Positions 43,564 to 58,500 of a DNA stretch of 64,000 nucleotides are shown here, piece after piece; position 1 is the first letter of the stretch; every line of letters starts with the position of its first letter. Origin of the DNA: Nemertoderma westbladi. Lineage: Eukaryota; Xenacoelomorpha; Nemertodermatida; Nemertodermatidae. Where the stretch lies: NCBI GenBank assembly GCA_032718475.1, contig JAUCBJ010008517.1, forward strand, positions 1-64,000. The letters run 5' to 3'. A model generated the notes under the pieces. The model was not told the DNA's origin. It searched no databases and was given only the letters and a program-made list of their open reading frames with translations. Made by a program: the position numbers and the translations under genes.

Positions 43564-46500
43564 CTGTAAAACAAACAATATCGTAGAACGAAAGAGAAAC
43601 AACTCCTCTGTAAAACAAACAATATCGTAGAACGAAAGAGAAACAACTCCTCTGTAAAACAAACAATATCGTAGAACGAAAGAGAAACAACTCCTCTGTA
43701 AAACAAACAATATCGTTGAATGAAAGAGAAACAACTCCTCTGTAAAACAAACAATATCGTAGAATGACAGAGAAACAACTCCTCTGTAAAACAAACAATA
43801 TCGTAGTACGAAAGAGAAACAACTCCTCTGTAAAACAAACAATATCGTAGTACGAAAGAGAAACAACTCCTCTGTAAAACAAACAATATCGTAGAACGAA
43901 AGAGAAACAACTCCTCTGTAAAACAAACAATATCGTAGAACGAAAGAGAAACAACTCCTCTGTAAAACAAACAATATCGTAGAACGAAAGAGAAACAACT
44001 CCTCTGTAAAACAAACAATATCGTAGAACGACAGAGAAACAACTCCTCTGTAAAACAAACAATATCGTAGTACGAAAGAGAAACAACTCCTCTGTAAAAC
44101 AAACAATATCGTAGAACGAAAGAGAAACAACTCCTCTGTAAAACAAACAATATCGTAGAACGAAAGAGAAACAACTCCTCTGTAAAACAAACAATATCGT
44201 AGAACGAAAGAGAAACAACTCCTCTGTAAAACAAACAATATCGTAGAACGACAGAGAAACAACTCCTCTGTAAAACAAACAATATCGTAGAACGAAAGAG
44301 AAACAACTCCTCTGTAAAACAAACAATATCATAGAACGACAGAGAAACAACTCCTCTGTAAAACAAACAATATCGTAGTACGAAAGAGAAACAACTCCTC
44401 TGTAAAACAAACAATATCGTAGAACGAAAGAGAAACAACTCCTCTGTAAAACAAACAATATCGTAGTACGAAAGAGAAACAACTCCTCTGTAAAACAAAC
44501 AATATCGTAGAACGAAAGAAAAACAACTCCTCTGTAAAACAAACAATATCGTAGAACGAAAGAAAAACAACTCCTCTGTAAAACAAACAATATCGTAGAA
44601 CGACAGAGAAACAACTCTGTAAAACAAACAATATCGTAGAACGACAGAGAAACAACTCCTCTGTAAAACAAACAATATCGTAGAACGAAAGAAAAACAAC
44701 TCCTATGTAAAACAAACAATATCGTAGAACGACAGAGAAACAACTCCTCTGTAAAACAAACAATATCGTAGAACGAAAGAGAAACAACTCCTCTGTAAAA
44801 CAAACAATATCGTAGAACGAAAGAGAAACAACTCCTCTGTAAAACAAACAATATAGTAGAACGAAAGAAAAACAACTCCTATGTAAAACAAACAATATCG
44901 TAGAACGACAGAGAAACAACTCCTCTGTAAAACAAACAATATCGTAGAACGAAAGAGAAACAACTCTGTAAAACAAACAATATCGTAGAACGACAGAGAA
45001 ACAACTCCTCTGTAAAACAAACAATATCGTAGAACGAAAGAAAAACAACTCCTATGTAAAACAAACAATATCATAGAACGAAAGAGAAACAACTCCTCTG
45101 TAAAACAAACAATATCGTAGAACGAAAGAAAAACAACTCCTATGTAAAACAAACAATATCGTAGAACGAAAGAAAAACAACTCCTATGTAAAACAAACAA
45201 TATAGTAGAACGAAAGAAAAACAACTCCTATGTAAAACAAACAATATCGTAGAACGACAGAGAAACAACTCCTCTGTAAAACAAACAATATTGTAGAACG
45301 AAAGAGAAACAACTCTGTAAAACAAACAATATCGTAGAACGAAAGAAAAACAACTCCTATGTAAAACAAACAATATCGTAGAACGACAGAGAAACAACTC
45401 CTCTGTAAAACAAACAATATCGTAGAACGAAAGAGAAACAACTCTGTAAAACAAACAATATCGTAGAACGACAGAGAAACAACTCCTCTGTAAAACAAAC
45501 AATATCGTAGAACGAAAGAAAAACAACTCCTATGTAAAACAAACAATATCGTAGAACGAAAGAGAAACAACTCCTCTGTAAAACAAACAATATCGTAGAA
45601 CGAAAGAAAAACAACTCCTATGTAAAACAAACAATATAGTAGAACGAAAGAAAAACAACTCCTATGTAAAACAAACAATATCGTAGAACGACAGAGAAAC
45701 AACTCCTCTGTAAAACAAACAATATCGTAGAACGAAAGAGAAACAACTCTGTAAAACAAACAATATCGTAGAACGACAGAGAAACAACTCCTCTGTAAAA
45801 CAAACAATATCGTAGAACGAAAGAAAAACAACTCCTATGTAAAACAAACAATATCGTAGAACGACAGAGAAACAACTCCTCTGTAAAACAAACAATATCG
45901 TAGAACGAAAGAAAAACAACTCCTATGTAAAACAAACAATATCATAGAACGACAGAGAAACAACTCCTCTGTAAAACAAACAATATCGTAGAACGAAAGA
46001 AAAACAACTCCTCTGTAAAACAAACAATATCGTAGAACGACAGAGAAACAACTCCTCTGTAAAACAAACAATATCGTAGAACGAAAGAGAAACAACTCCT
46101 CTGTAAAACAAACAATATCGTAGAACGACAGAGAAACAACTCCTCTGTAAAACAAACAATATCGTAGAATGACAGAGAAACAACTCCTCTGTAAAACAAA
46201 CAATATCGTAGAACGACAGAAAAACAACTCATCTGTAAAACAAACAATATCGTAGAACGACAGAGAAACAACTCCTCTGTAAAACAAACAATATCGTAGA
46301 ACGAAAGAAAAACAACTCCTCTGTAAAACAAACAATATCGTAGAACGACAGAGAAACAACTCCTCTGTAAAACAAACAATATCGTAGAACGAAAGAGAAA
46401 CAACTCCTCTGTAAAACAAACAATATCGTAGAACGACAGAGAAACAACTCCTCCGTAAAACAAACAATATTGTAGAACGAAAGAAAAACAACTCCTCTGT

Positions 46501-49500
46501 AAAACAAACAATATCGTAGAACGAAAGAGAAACAACTCCTCTGTAAAACAAACAATATCGTAGAATGAAAAAGAAACAACTCCTCTGTAAAACAAACAAT
46601 ATCGTAGAACGACAGAGAAACAACTCCTCTGTAAAACAAACAATATTGTAGAACGAAAGAAAAACAACTCCTCTGTAAAACAAACAATATCGTAGAACGA
46701 AAGAGAAACAACTCCTCTGTAAAACAAACAATATCGTAGAACGAAAGAGAAACAACTCCTCTGTAAAACAAACAATATCGTAGAACGAAAGAGAAACAAC
46801 TCCTCTGTAAAACAAACAATATTATAGAAAGAAAGAGAAACAACTCCTCTGTAAAACAAACAATATCGTAGAACGAAAGAGAAACAACTCCTCTGTAAAA
46901 CAAACAATATAGTAGAACGAAAGAGAAACAACTCCTCTGTAAAACAAACAATATCGTTGAACGAAAGAGAAACAACTCCTCTGTAAAACAAACAATATCG
47001 TAGAACGAAAGAGAAACAACTCCTCTGTAAAACAAACAATATCGTAGAGCGAAAGAGAAACAACTCCTCTGTAAAACAAACAATATCGTAGAACGAAAGA
47101 GAAACAACTCCTCTGTAAAACAAACAATATAGTAGAACGAAAGAGAAACAACTCCTCTGTAAAACAAACAATATCGTAGAACGAAAGAGAAACAACTCCT
47201 CTGTAAAACAAACAATATCGTTGAATGAAAGAGAAACAACTCCTCTGTAAAACAAACAATATCGTAGAACGAAAGAGAAACAACTCCTCTGTAAAACAAA
47301 CAATATCGTAGAACGAAAGAGAAACAACTCCTCTGTAAAACAAACAATATAGTAGAACGAAAGAGAAACAACTCCTCTGTAAAACAAACAATATCGTAGA
47401 ACGAAAGAGAAACAACTCCTCTGTAAAACAAACAATATAGTAGAACGAAAGAGAAACAACTCCTCTGTAAAACAAACAATATCGTTGAACGAAAGAGAAA
47501 CAACTCCTCTGTAAAACAAACAATATCGTAGAACGAAAGAGAAATAACTCCTCTGTAACACAAACAATATCGTAGAACGACAGAGAAACAACTCCTCTGT
47601 AAAACAAACAATATCGTAGAACGAAAGAAAAACAACTCCTATGTAAAACAAACAATATCGTAGAACGACAGAGAAACAACTCCTCTGTAAAACAAACAAT
47701 ATCGTAGAACGAAAGAAAAACAACTCCTATGTAAAACAAACAATATCATAGAACGACAGAGAAACAACTCCTCTGTAAAACAAACAATATCGTAGAACGA
47801 AAGAAAAACAACTCCTCTGTAAAACAAACAATATCGTAGAACGACAGAGAAACAACTCCTCTGTAAAACAAACAATATCGTAGAACGAAAGAGAAACAAC
47901 TCCTCTGTAAAACAAACAATATCGTAGAACGACAGAGAAACAACTCCTCTGTAAAACAAACAATATCGTAGAATGACAGAGAAACAACTCCTCTGTAAAA
48001 CAAACAATATCGTAGAACGACAGAAAAACAACTCCTCTGTAAAACAAACAATATCGTAGAACGACAGAGAAACAACTCCTCTGTAAAACAAACAATATCG
48101 TAGAACGAAAGAAAAACAACTCCTCTGTAAAACAAACAATATCGTAGAACGACAGAGAAACAACTCCTCTGTAAAACAAACAATATCGTAGAACGAAAGA
48201 GAAACAACTCCTCTGTAAAACAAACAATATCGTAGAACGACAGAGAAACAACTCCTCCGTAAAACAAACAATATTGTAGAACGAAAGAAAAACAACTCCT
48301 CTGTAAAACAAACAATATCGTAGAACGAAAGAGAAACAACTCCTCTGTAAAACAAACAATATCGTAGAATGAAAAAGAAACAACTCCTCTGTAAAACAAA
48401 CAATATCGTAGAACGACAGAGAAACAACTCCTCTGTAAAACAAACAATATTGTAGAACGAAAGAAAAACAACTCCTCTGTAAAACAAACAATATCGTAGA
48501 ACGAAAGAGAAACAACTCCTCTGTAAAACAAACAATATCGTAGAACGAAAGAGAAACAACTCCTCTGTAAAACAAACAATATCGTAGAACGAAAGAGAAA
48601 CAACTCCTCTGTAAAACAAACAATATTATAGAAAGAAAGAGAAACAACTCCTCTGTAAAACAAACAATATCGTAGAACGAAAGAGAAACAACTCCTCTGT
48701 AAAACAAACAATATAGTAGAACGAAAGAGAAACAACTCCTCTGTAAAACAAACAATATCGTTGAACGAAAGAGAAACAACTCCTCTGTAAAACAAACAAT
48801 ATCGTAGAACGAAAGAGAAACAACTCCTCTGTAAAACAAACAATATCGTAGAGCGAAAGAGAAACAACTCCTCTGTAAAACAAACAATATCGTAGAACGA
48901 AAGAGAAACAACTCCTCTGTAAAACAAACAATATAGTAGAACGAAAGAGAAACAACTCCTCTGTAAAACAAACAATATCGTAGAACGAAAGAGAAACAAC
49001 TCCTCTGTAAAACAAACAATATCGTTGAATGAAAGAGAAACAACTCCTCTGTAAAACAAACAATATCGTAGAACGAAAGAGAAACAACTCCTCTGTAAAA
49101 CAAACAATATCGTAGAACGAAAGAGAAACAACTCCTCTGTAAAACAAACAATATAGTAGAACGAAAGAGAAACAACTCCTCTGTAAAACAAACAATATCG
49201 TAGAACGAAAGAGAAACAACTCCTCTGTAAAACAAACAATATAGTAGAACGAAAGAGAAACAACTCCTCTGTAAAACAAACAATATCGTTGAACGAAAGA
49301 GAAACAACTCCTCTGTAAAACAAACAATATCGTAGAACGAAAGAGAAATAACTCCTCTGTAACACAAACAATATCGTAGAACGAAAGAGAAACAACTCCT
49401 CTGTAAAACAAACAATATAGTAGAACGAAAGAGAAACAACTCCTCTGTAAAACAAACAATATGGTAGAACGAAAGAGAAACAACTCCTCTGTAAAACAAA

Positions 49501-52500
49501 CAATATAGTATAACAAAAGAGAAACAACTCCTCTGTAAAACAAACAATATCATAGAACGAAAGAAAAACAACTCCTCTGTAAAACAAACAATATCGTAGA
49601 ACGAAAGAGAAACAACTCCTCTGTAAAACAAACAATATCGTAGAACGAAAGAGAAACAACTCCTCTGTAAAACAAACAATATCGTAGAATGAAAGAGAAA
49701 CAACTCCTCTGTAAAACAAACAATATCGTAGAACGAAAGAGAAACAACTCCTCTGTAAAACAAACAATATAGTAGAACGAAAGAGAAACAACTCCTCTGT
49801 AAAACAAACAATATCGTAGAACGAAAGAGAAACAACTCCTCTGTAAAACAAACAATATAGTAGAACGAAAGAGAAACAACTCCTCTGTAAAACAAACAAT
49901 ATCGTAGAACGAAAGAGAAACAACTCCTCTGTAAAACAAACAATATCGTAGTATGAAAGAGAAACAACTCCTCTGTAAAACAAACAATATCGTAGAACGA
50001 AAGAAAAACAACTCCTCTGTAAAACAAACAATATCGTAGAACGAAAGAAAAACAACTCCTCTGTAAAACAAACAATATCGTAGAACGACAGAGAAACAAC
50101 TCTGTAAAACAAACAATATCGTAGAACGACAGAGAAACAACTCCTCTGTAAAACAAACAATATCGTAGAACGAAAGAAAAACAACTCCTATGTAAAACAA
50201 ACAATATCGTAGAACAACAGAGAAACAACTCCTCTGTAAAACAAACAATATCGTAGAACGAAAGAGAAACAACTCCTCTGTAAAACAAACAATATCGTAG
50301 AACGAAAGAGAAACAACTCCTCTGTAAAACAAACAATATAGTAGAACGAAAGAAAAACAACTCCTATGTAAAACAAACAATATCGTAGAACGACAGAGAA
50401 ACAACTCCTCTGTAAAACAAACAATATCGTAGAACGAAAGAGAAACAACTCTGTAAAACAAACAATATCGTAGAACGACAGAGAAACAACTCCTCTGTAA
50501 AACAAACAATATCGTAGAACGAAAGAAAAACAACTCCTATGTAAAACAAACAATATCGTAGAACGAAAGAGAAACAACTCCTCTGTAAAACAAACAATAT
50601 CGTAGAACGAAAGAAAAACAACTCCTATGTAAAACAAACAATATCGTAGAACGAAAGAAAAACAACTCCTATGTAAAACAAACAACATAGTAGAACGAAA
50701 GAAAAACAACTCCTATGTAAAACAAACAATATCGTAGAACGACAGAGAAACAACTCCTCTGTAAAACAAACAATATCGTAGAACGAAAGAGAAACAACTC
50801 TGTAAAACAAACAATATCGTAGAACGAAAGAAAAACAACTCCTCTGTAAAACAAACAATATCGTAGAACGAAAGAGAAACAACTCCTCTGTAAAACAAAC
50901 AATATCGTAGAACGAAAAAGAAACAACTCCTCTGTAAAACAAACAATATCGTAGAACGACAGAGAAACAACTCCTCTGTAAAACAAACAATATTGTAGAA
51001 CGAAAGAAAAACAACTCCTCTGTAAAACAAACAATATCGTAGAACGAAAGAGAAACAACTCCTCTGTAAAACAAACAATATCGTAGAACGAAAGAGAAAC
51101 AACTCCTCTGTAAAACAAACAATATCGTAGAACGAAAGAGAAACAACTCCTCTGTAAAACAAACAATATTATAGAAAGAAAGAGAAACAACTCCTCTGTA
51201 AAACAAACAATATCGTAGAACGAAAGAGAAACAACTCCTCTGTAAAACAAACAATATAGTAGAACGAAAGAGAAACAACTCCTCTGTAAAACAAACAATA
51301 TCGTTGAACGAAAGAGAAACAACTCCTCTGTAAAACAAACAATATCGTAGAACGAAAGAGAAACAACTCCTCTGTAAAACAAACAATATCGTAGAACGAA
51401 AGAGAAACAACTCCTCTGTAAAACAAACAATATCGTAGAACGAAAGAGAAACAACTCCTCTGTAAAACAAACAATATAGTAGAACGAAAGAGAAACAACT
51501 CCTCTGTAAAACAAACAATATCGTAGAACGAAAGAGAAACAACTCCTCTGTAAAACAAACAATATCGTTGAATGAAAGAGAAACAACTCCTCTGTAAAAC
51601 AAACAATATCGTAGAACGAAAGAGAAACAACTCCTTTGTAAAACAAACAATATCGTAGAACGAAAGAGAAACAACTCCTCTGTAAAACAAACAATATAGT
51701 AGAACGAAAGAGAAACAACTCCTCTGTAAAACAAACAATATCGTAGAACGAAAGAGAAACAACTCCTCTGTAAAACAAACAATATAGTAGAACGAAAGAG
51801 AAACAACTCCTCTGTAAAACAAACAATATCGTTGAACGAAAGAGAAACAACTCCTCTGTAAAACAAACAATATCGTAGAACGAAAGAGAAATAACTCCTC
51901 TGTAACACAAACAATATCGTAGAACGAAAGAGAAACAACTCCTCTGTAAAACAAACAATATAGTAGAACGAAAGAGAAACAACTCCTCTGTAAAACAAAC
52001 AATATGGTAGAACGAAAGAGAAACAACTCCTCTGTAAAACAAACAATATAGTAGAACAAAAGAGAAACAACTCCTCTGTAAAACAAACAATATCGTAGAA
52101 CGAAAGAAAAACAACTCCTCTGTAAAACAAACAATATCGTAGAACGAAAGAGAAACAACTCCTCTGTAAAACAAACAATATCGTAGAACGAAAGAGAAAC
52201 AACTCCTCTGTAAAACAAACAATATCGTAGAACGAAAGAGAAACAACTCCTCTGTAAAACAAACAATATCGTAGAACGAAAGAGAAACAACTCCTCTGTA
52301 AAACAAACAATATAGTAGAACGAAAGAGAAACAACTCCTCTGTAAAACAAACAATATCGTAGAACGAAAGAGAAACAACTCCTGTAAAACAAACAATATA
52401 GTAGAACGAAAGAGAAACAACTCCTCTGTAAAACAAACAATATCATAGAACGAAAGAGAAACAACTCCTCTGTAAAACAAACAATATCGTAGTATGAAAG

Positions 52501-55500
52501 AGAAACAACTCCTCTGTAAAACAAACAATATCGTAGAACGAAAGAAAAACAACTCCTCTGTAAAACAAACAATATCGTAGAACGACAGAGAAACAACTCT
52601 GTAAAACAAACAATATCGTAGAACGACAGAGAAACAACTCCTCTGTAAAACAAACAATATCGTAGAACGAAAGAAAAACAACTCCTATGTAAAACAAACA
52701 ATATCGTAGAACGACAGAGAAACAACTCCTCTGTAAAACAAACAATATCGTAGAACGAAAAAGAAACAACTCCTCTGTAAAACAAACAATATCGTAGAAC
52801 AAAAGAGAAACAACTCCTCTGTAAAACAAACAATATAGTAGAACGAAAGAAAAACAACTCCTATGTAAAACAAACAATATCGTAGAACGACAGAGAAACA
52901 ACTCCTCTGTAAAACAAACAATATCGTAGAACGAAAGAGAAACAACTCTGTAAAACAAACAATATCGTAGAACGACAGAGAAACAACTCCTCTGTAAAAC
53001 AAACAATATCGTAGAACGAAAGAAAAACAACTCCTATGTAAAACAAACAATATCGTAGAACGAAAGAGAAACAACTCCTCTGTAAAACAAACAATATCGT
53101 AGAACGAAAGAAAAACAACTCCTATGTAAAACAAACAATATCGTAGAACGAAAGAGAAACAACTCTGTAAAACAAACAATATCGTAGAACGAAAGAAAAA
53201 CAACTCCTATGTAAAACAAACAATATCGTAGAACGACAGAGAAACAACTCCTCTGTAAAACAAACAATATCGTAGAACGAAAGAGAAACAACTCTGTAAA
53301 ACAAACAATATCGTAGAACGACAGAGAAACAACTCCTCTGTAAAACAAACAATATCGTAGAACGAAAGAAAAACAACTCCTATGTAAAATAAACAATATC
53401 GTAGAACGAAAGAGAAACAACTCCTCTGTAAAACAAACAATATCGTAGAACGAAAGAAAAACAACTCCTATGTAAAACAAACAATATAGTAGAACGAAAG
53501 AAAAACAACTCCTATGTAAAACAAACAATATCGTAGAACGACAGAGAAACAACTCCTCTGTAAAACAAACAATATCGTAGAACGAAAGAGAAACAACTCT
53601 GTAAAACAAACAATATCGTAGAACGACAGAGAAACAACTCCTCTGTAAAACAAACAATATCGTAGAACGAAAGAAAAACAACTCCTATGTAAAACAAACA
53701 ATATCGTAGAACGACAGAGAAACAACTCCTCTGTAAAGCAAACAATATCGTAGAACGAAAGAAAAACAACTCCTATGTAAAACAAACAATATCGTAGAAC
53801 GACAGAGAAACAACTCCTCTGTAAAACAAACAATATCGTAGAACGAAAGAAAAACAACTCCTCTGTAAAACAAACAATATCGTAGAACGACAGAGAAACA
53901 ACTCCTCTGTAAAACAAACAATATCGTAGAACGAAAGAGAAACAACTCCTCTGTAAAACAAACAATATCGTAGAACGACAGAGAAACAACTCCTCTGTAA
54001 AACAAACAATATCGTAGAATGACAGAGAAACAACTCCTCTGTAAAACAAACAATATCGTAGAACGACAGAAAAACAACTCCTCTGTAAAACAAACAATAT
54101 CGTAGAACGACAGAGAAACAACTCCTCTGTAAAACAAACAATATCGTAGAACGAAAGAAAAACAACTCCTCTGTAAAACAAACAATATCGTAGAACGACA
54201 GAGAAACAACTCCTCTGTAAAACAAACAATATCGTAGAACGAAAGAGAAACAACTCCTCTGTAAAACAAACAATATAGTAGAACGAAAGAGAAACAACTC
54301 CTCTGTAAAACAAACAATATCGTAGAACGAAAGAGAAACAACTCCTCTGTAAAACAAACAATATAGTAGAACGAAAGAGAAACAACTCCTCTGTAAAACA
54401 AACAATATCGTTGTACGAAAGAGAAACAACTCCTCTGTAAAACAAACAATATCGTAGAACGAAAGAGAAATAACTCCTCTGTAACACAAACAATATCGTA
54501 GAACGAAAGAGAAACAACTCCTCTGTAAAACAAACAATATAGTAGAACGAAAGAGAAACAACTCCTCTGTAAAACAAACAATATGGTAGAACGAAAGAGA
54601 AACAACTCCTCTGTAAAACAAACAATATAGTAGAACAAAAGAGAAACAACTCCTCTGTAAAACAAACAATATCGTAGAACGAAAGAAAAACAACTCCTCT
54701 GTAAAACAAACAATATCGTAGAACGAAAGAGAAACAACTCCTCTGTAAAACAAACAATATCGTAGAACGAAAGAAAAACAACTCCTATGTAAAACAAACA
54801 ATATCGTAGAACGACAGAGAAACAACTCCTCTGTAAAGCAAACAATATCGTAGAACGAAAGAAAAACAACTCCTATGTAAAACAAACAATATCGTAGAAC
54901 GACAGAGAAACAACTCCTCTGTAAAACAAACAATATCGTAGAACGAAAGAAAAACAACTCCTCTGTAAAACAAACAATATCGTAGAACGACAGAGAAACA
55001 ACTCCTCTGTAAAACAAACAATATCGTAGAACGAAAGAGAAACAACTCCTCTGTAAAACAAACAATATCGTAGAACGACAGAGAAACAACTCCTCTGTAA
55101 AACAAACAATATCGTAGAATGACAGAGAAACAACTCCTCTGTAAAACAAACAATATCGTAGAACGACAGAAAAACAACTCCTCTGTAAAACAAACAATAT
55201 CGTAGAACGACAGAGAAACAACTCCTCTGTAAAACAAACAATATCGTAGAACGAAAGAAAAACAACTCCTCTGTAAAACAAACAATATCGTAGAACGACA
55301 GAGAAACAACTCCTCTGTAAAACAAACAATATCGTAGAACGAAAGAGAAACAACTCCTCTGTAAAACAAACAATATCGTAGAACGACAGAGAAACAACTC
55401 CTCCGTAAAACAAACAATATTGTAGAACGAAAGAAAAACAACTCCTCTGTAAAACAAACAATATCGTAGAACGAAAGAGAAACAACTCCTCTGTAAAACA

Positions 55501-58500
55501 AACAATATCGTAGAATGAAAAAGAAACAACTCCTCTGTAAAACAAACAATATCGTAGAACGACAGAGAAACAACTCCTCTGTAAAACAAACAATATTGTA
55601 GAACGAAAGAAAAACAACTCCTCTGTAAAACAAACAATATCGTAGAACGAAAGAGAAACAACTCCTCTGTAAAACAAACAATATCGTAGAACGAAAGAGA
55701 AACAACTCCTCTGTAAAACAAACAATATCGTAGAACGAAAGAGAAACAACTCCTCTGTAAAACAAACAATATTATAGAAAGAAAGAGAAACAACTCCTCT
55801 GTAAAACAAACAATATCGTAGAACGAAAGAGAAACAACTCCTCTGTAAAACAAACAATATAGTAGAACGAAAGATAAACAACTCCTCTGTAAAACAAACA
55901 ATATCGTTGAACGAAAGAGAAACAACTCCTCTGTAAAACAAACAATATCGTAGAACGAAAGAGAAACAACTCCTCTGTAAAACAAACAATATCGTAGAAC
56001 GAAAGAGAAACAACTCCTCTGTAAAACAAACAATATCGTAGAACGAAAGGGAAACAACTCCTCTGTAAAACAAACAATATAGTAGAACGAAAGAGAAACA
56101 ACTCCTCTGTAAAACAAACAATATCGTAGAACGAAAGAGAAACAACTCCTCTGTAAAAGAAACAATATCGTTGAATGAAAGAGAAACAACTCCTCTGTAA
56201 AACAAACAATATCGTAGAACGAAAGAGAAACAACTCCTCTGTAAAACAAACAATATCGTAGAACGAAAGAGAAACAACTCCTCTGTAAAACAAACAATAT
56301 AGTAGAACGAAAGAGAAACAACTCCTCTGTAAAACAAACAATATCGTAGAACGAAAGAGAAACAACTCCTCTGTAAAACAAACAATATAGTAGAACGAAA
56401 GAGAAACAACTCCTCTGTAAAACAAACAATATCGTTGTACGAAAGAGAAACAACTCCTCTGTAAAACAAACAATATCGTAGAACGAAAGAGAAATAACTC
56501 CTCTGTAACACAAACAATATCGTAGAACGAAAGAGAAACAACTCCTCTGTAAAACAAACAATATAGTAGAACGAAAGAGAAACAACTCCTCTGTAAAACA
56601 AACAATATGGTAGAACGAAAGAGAAACAACTCCTCTGTAAAACAAACAATATAGTAGAACAAAAGAGAAACAACTCCTCTGTAAAACAAACAATATCGTA
56701 GAACGAAAGAAAAACAACTCCTCTGTAAAACAAACAATATCGTAGAACGAAAGAGAAACAACTCCTCTGTAAAACAAACAATATCGTAGAACGAAAGAGA
56801 AACAACTCCTCTGTAAAACAAACAATATCGTAGAACGAAAGAGAAACAACTCCTCTGTAAAACAAACAATATCGTAGAACGAAAGAGAAACAACTCCTCT
56901 GTAAAACAAACAATATAGTAGAACGAAAGAGAAACAACTCCTCTGTAAAACAAACAATATCGTAGAACGAAAGAGAAACAACTCCTCTGTAAAACAAACA
57001 ATATAGTAGAACGAAAGAGAAACAACTCCTCTGTAAAACAAACAATATCGTAGAACGAAAGAGAAACAACTCCTCTGTAAAACAAACAATATCGTAGTAT
57101 GAAAGAGAAACAACTCCTCTGTAAAACAAACAATATCGTAGAACGAAAGAAAAACAACTCCTCTGTAAAACAAACAATATCGTAGAACGAAAGAAAAACA
57201 ACTCCTCTGTAAAACAAACAATATCGTAGAACGACAGAGAAACAACTCTGTAAAACAAACAATATCGTAGAACGACAGAGAAACAACTCCTCTGTAAAAC
57301 AAACAATATCGTAGAACGAAAGAAAAACAACTCCTATGTAAAACAAACAATATCGTAGAACGACAGAGAAACAACTCCTCTGTAAAACAAACAATATCGT
57401 AGAACGAAAGAGAAACAACTCCTCTGTAAAACAAACAATATCGTAGAACGAAAGAGAAACAACTCCTCTGTAAAACAAACAATATAGTAGAACGAAAGAA
57501 AAACAACTCCTATGTAAAACAAACAATATCGTAGAACGACAGAGAAACAACTCCTCTGTAAAACAAACAATATCGTAGAACAAAAGAGAAACAACTCTGT
57601 AAAACAAACAATATCGTAGAACGACAGAGAAACAACTCCTCTGTAAAACAAACAATATCGTAGAACGAAAGAAAAACAACTCCTATGTAAAACAAACAAT
57701 ATCGTAGAACGAAAGAGAAACAACTCCTCTGTAAAACAAACAATATCGTAGAACGAAAGAAAAACAACTCCTATGTAAATGTAAAACAAACAATATCGTA
57801 GAACGAAAGAAAAACAACTCCTATGTAAAACAAACAACATAGTAGAACGAAAGAAAAACAACTCCTATGTAAAACAAACAATATCGTAGAACGACAGAGA
57901 AACAACTCCTCTGTAAAACAAACAATATCGTAGAACGAAAGAGAAACAACTCTGTAAAACAAACAATATCGTAGAACGAAAGAAAAACAACTCCTCTGTA
58001 AAACAAACAATATCGTAGAACGAAAGAGAAACAACTCCTCTGTAAAACAAACAATATCGTAGAACGAAAAAGAAACAACTCCTCTGTAAAACAAACAATA
58101 TCGTAGAACGACAGAGAAACAACTCCTCTGTAAAACAAACAATATTGTAGAACGAAAGAAAAACAACTCCTCTGTAAAACAAACAATATCGTAGAACGAA
58201 AGAGAAACAACTCCTCTGTAAAACAAACAATATCGTAGAACGAAAGAGAAACAACTCCTCTGTAAAACAAACAATATCGTAGAACGAAAGAGAAACAACT
58301 CCTCTGTAAAACAAACAATATTATAGAAAGAAAGAGAAACAACTCCTCTGTAAAACAAACAATATCGTAGAACGAAAGAGAAACAACTCCTCTGTAAAAC
58401 AAACAATATAGTAGAACGAAAGAGAAACAACTCCTCTGTAAAACAAACAATATCGTTGAACGAAAGAGAAACAACTCCTCTGTAAAACAAACAATATCGT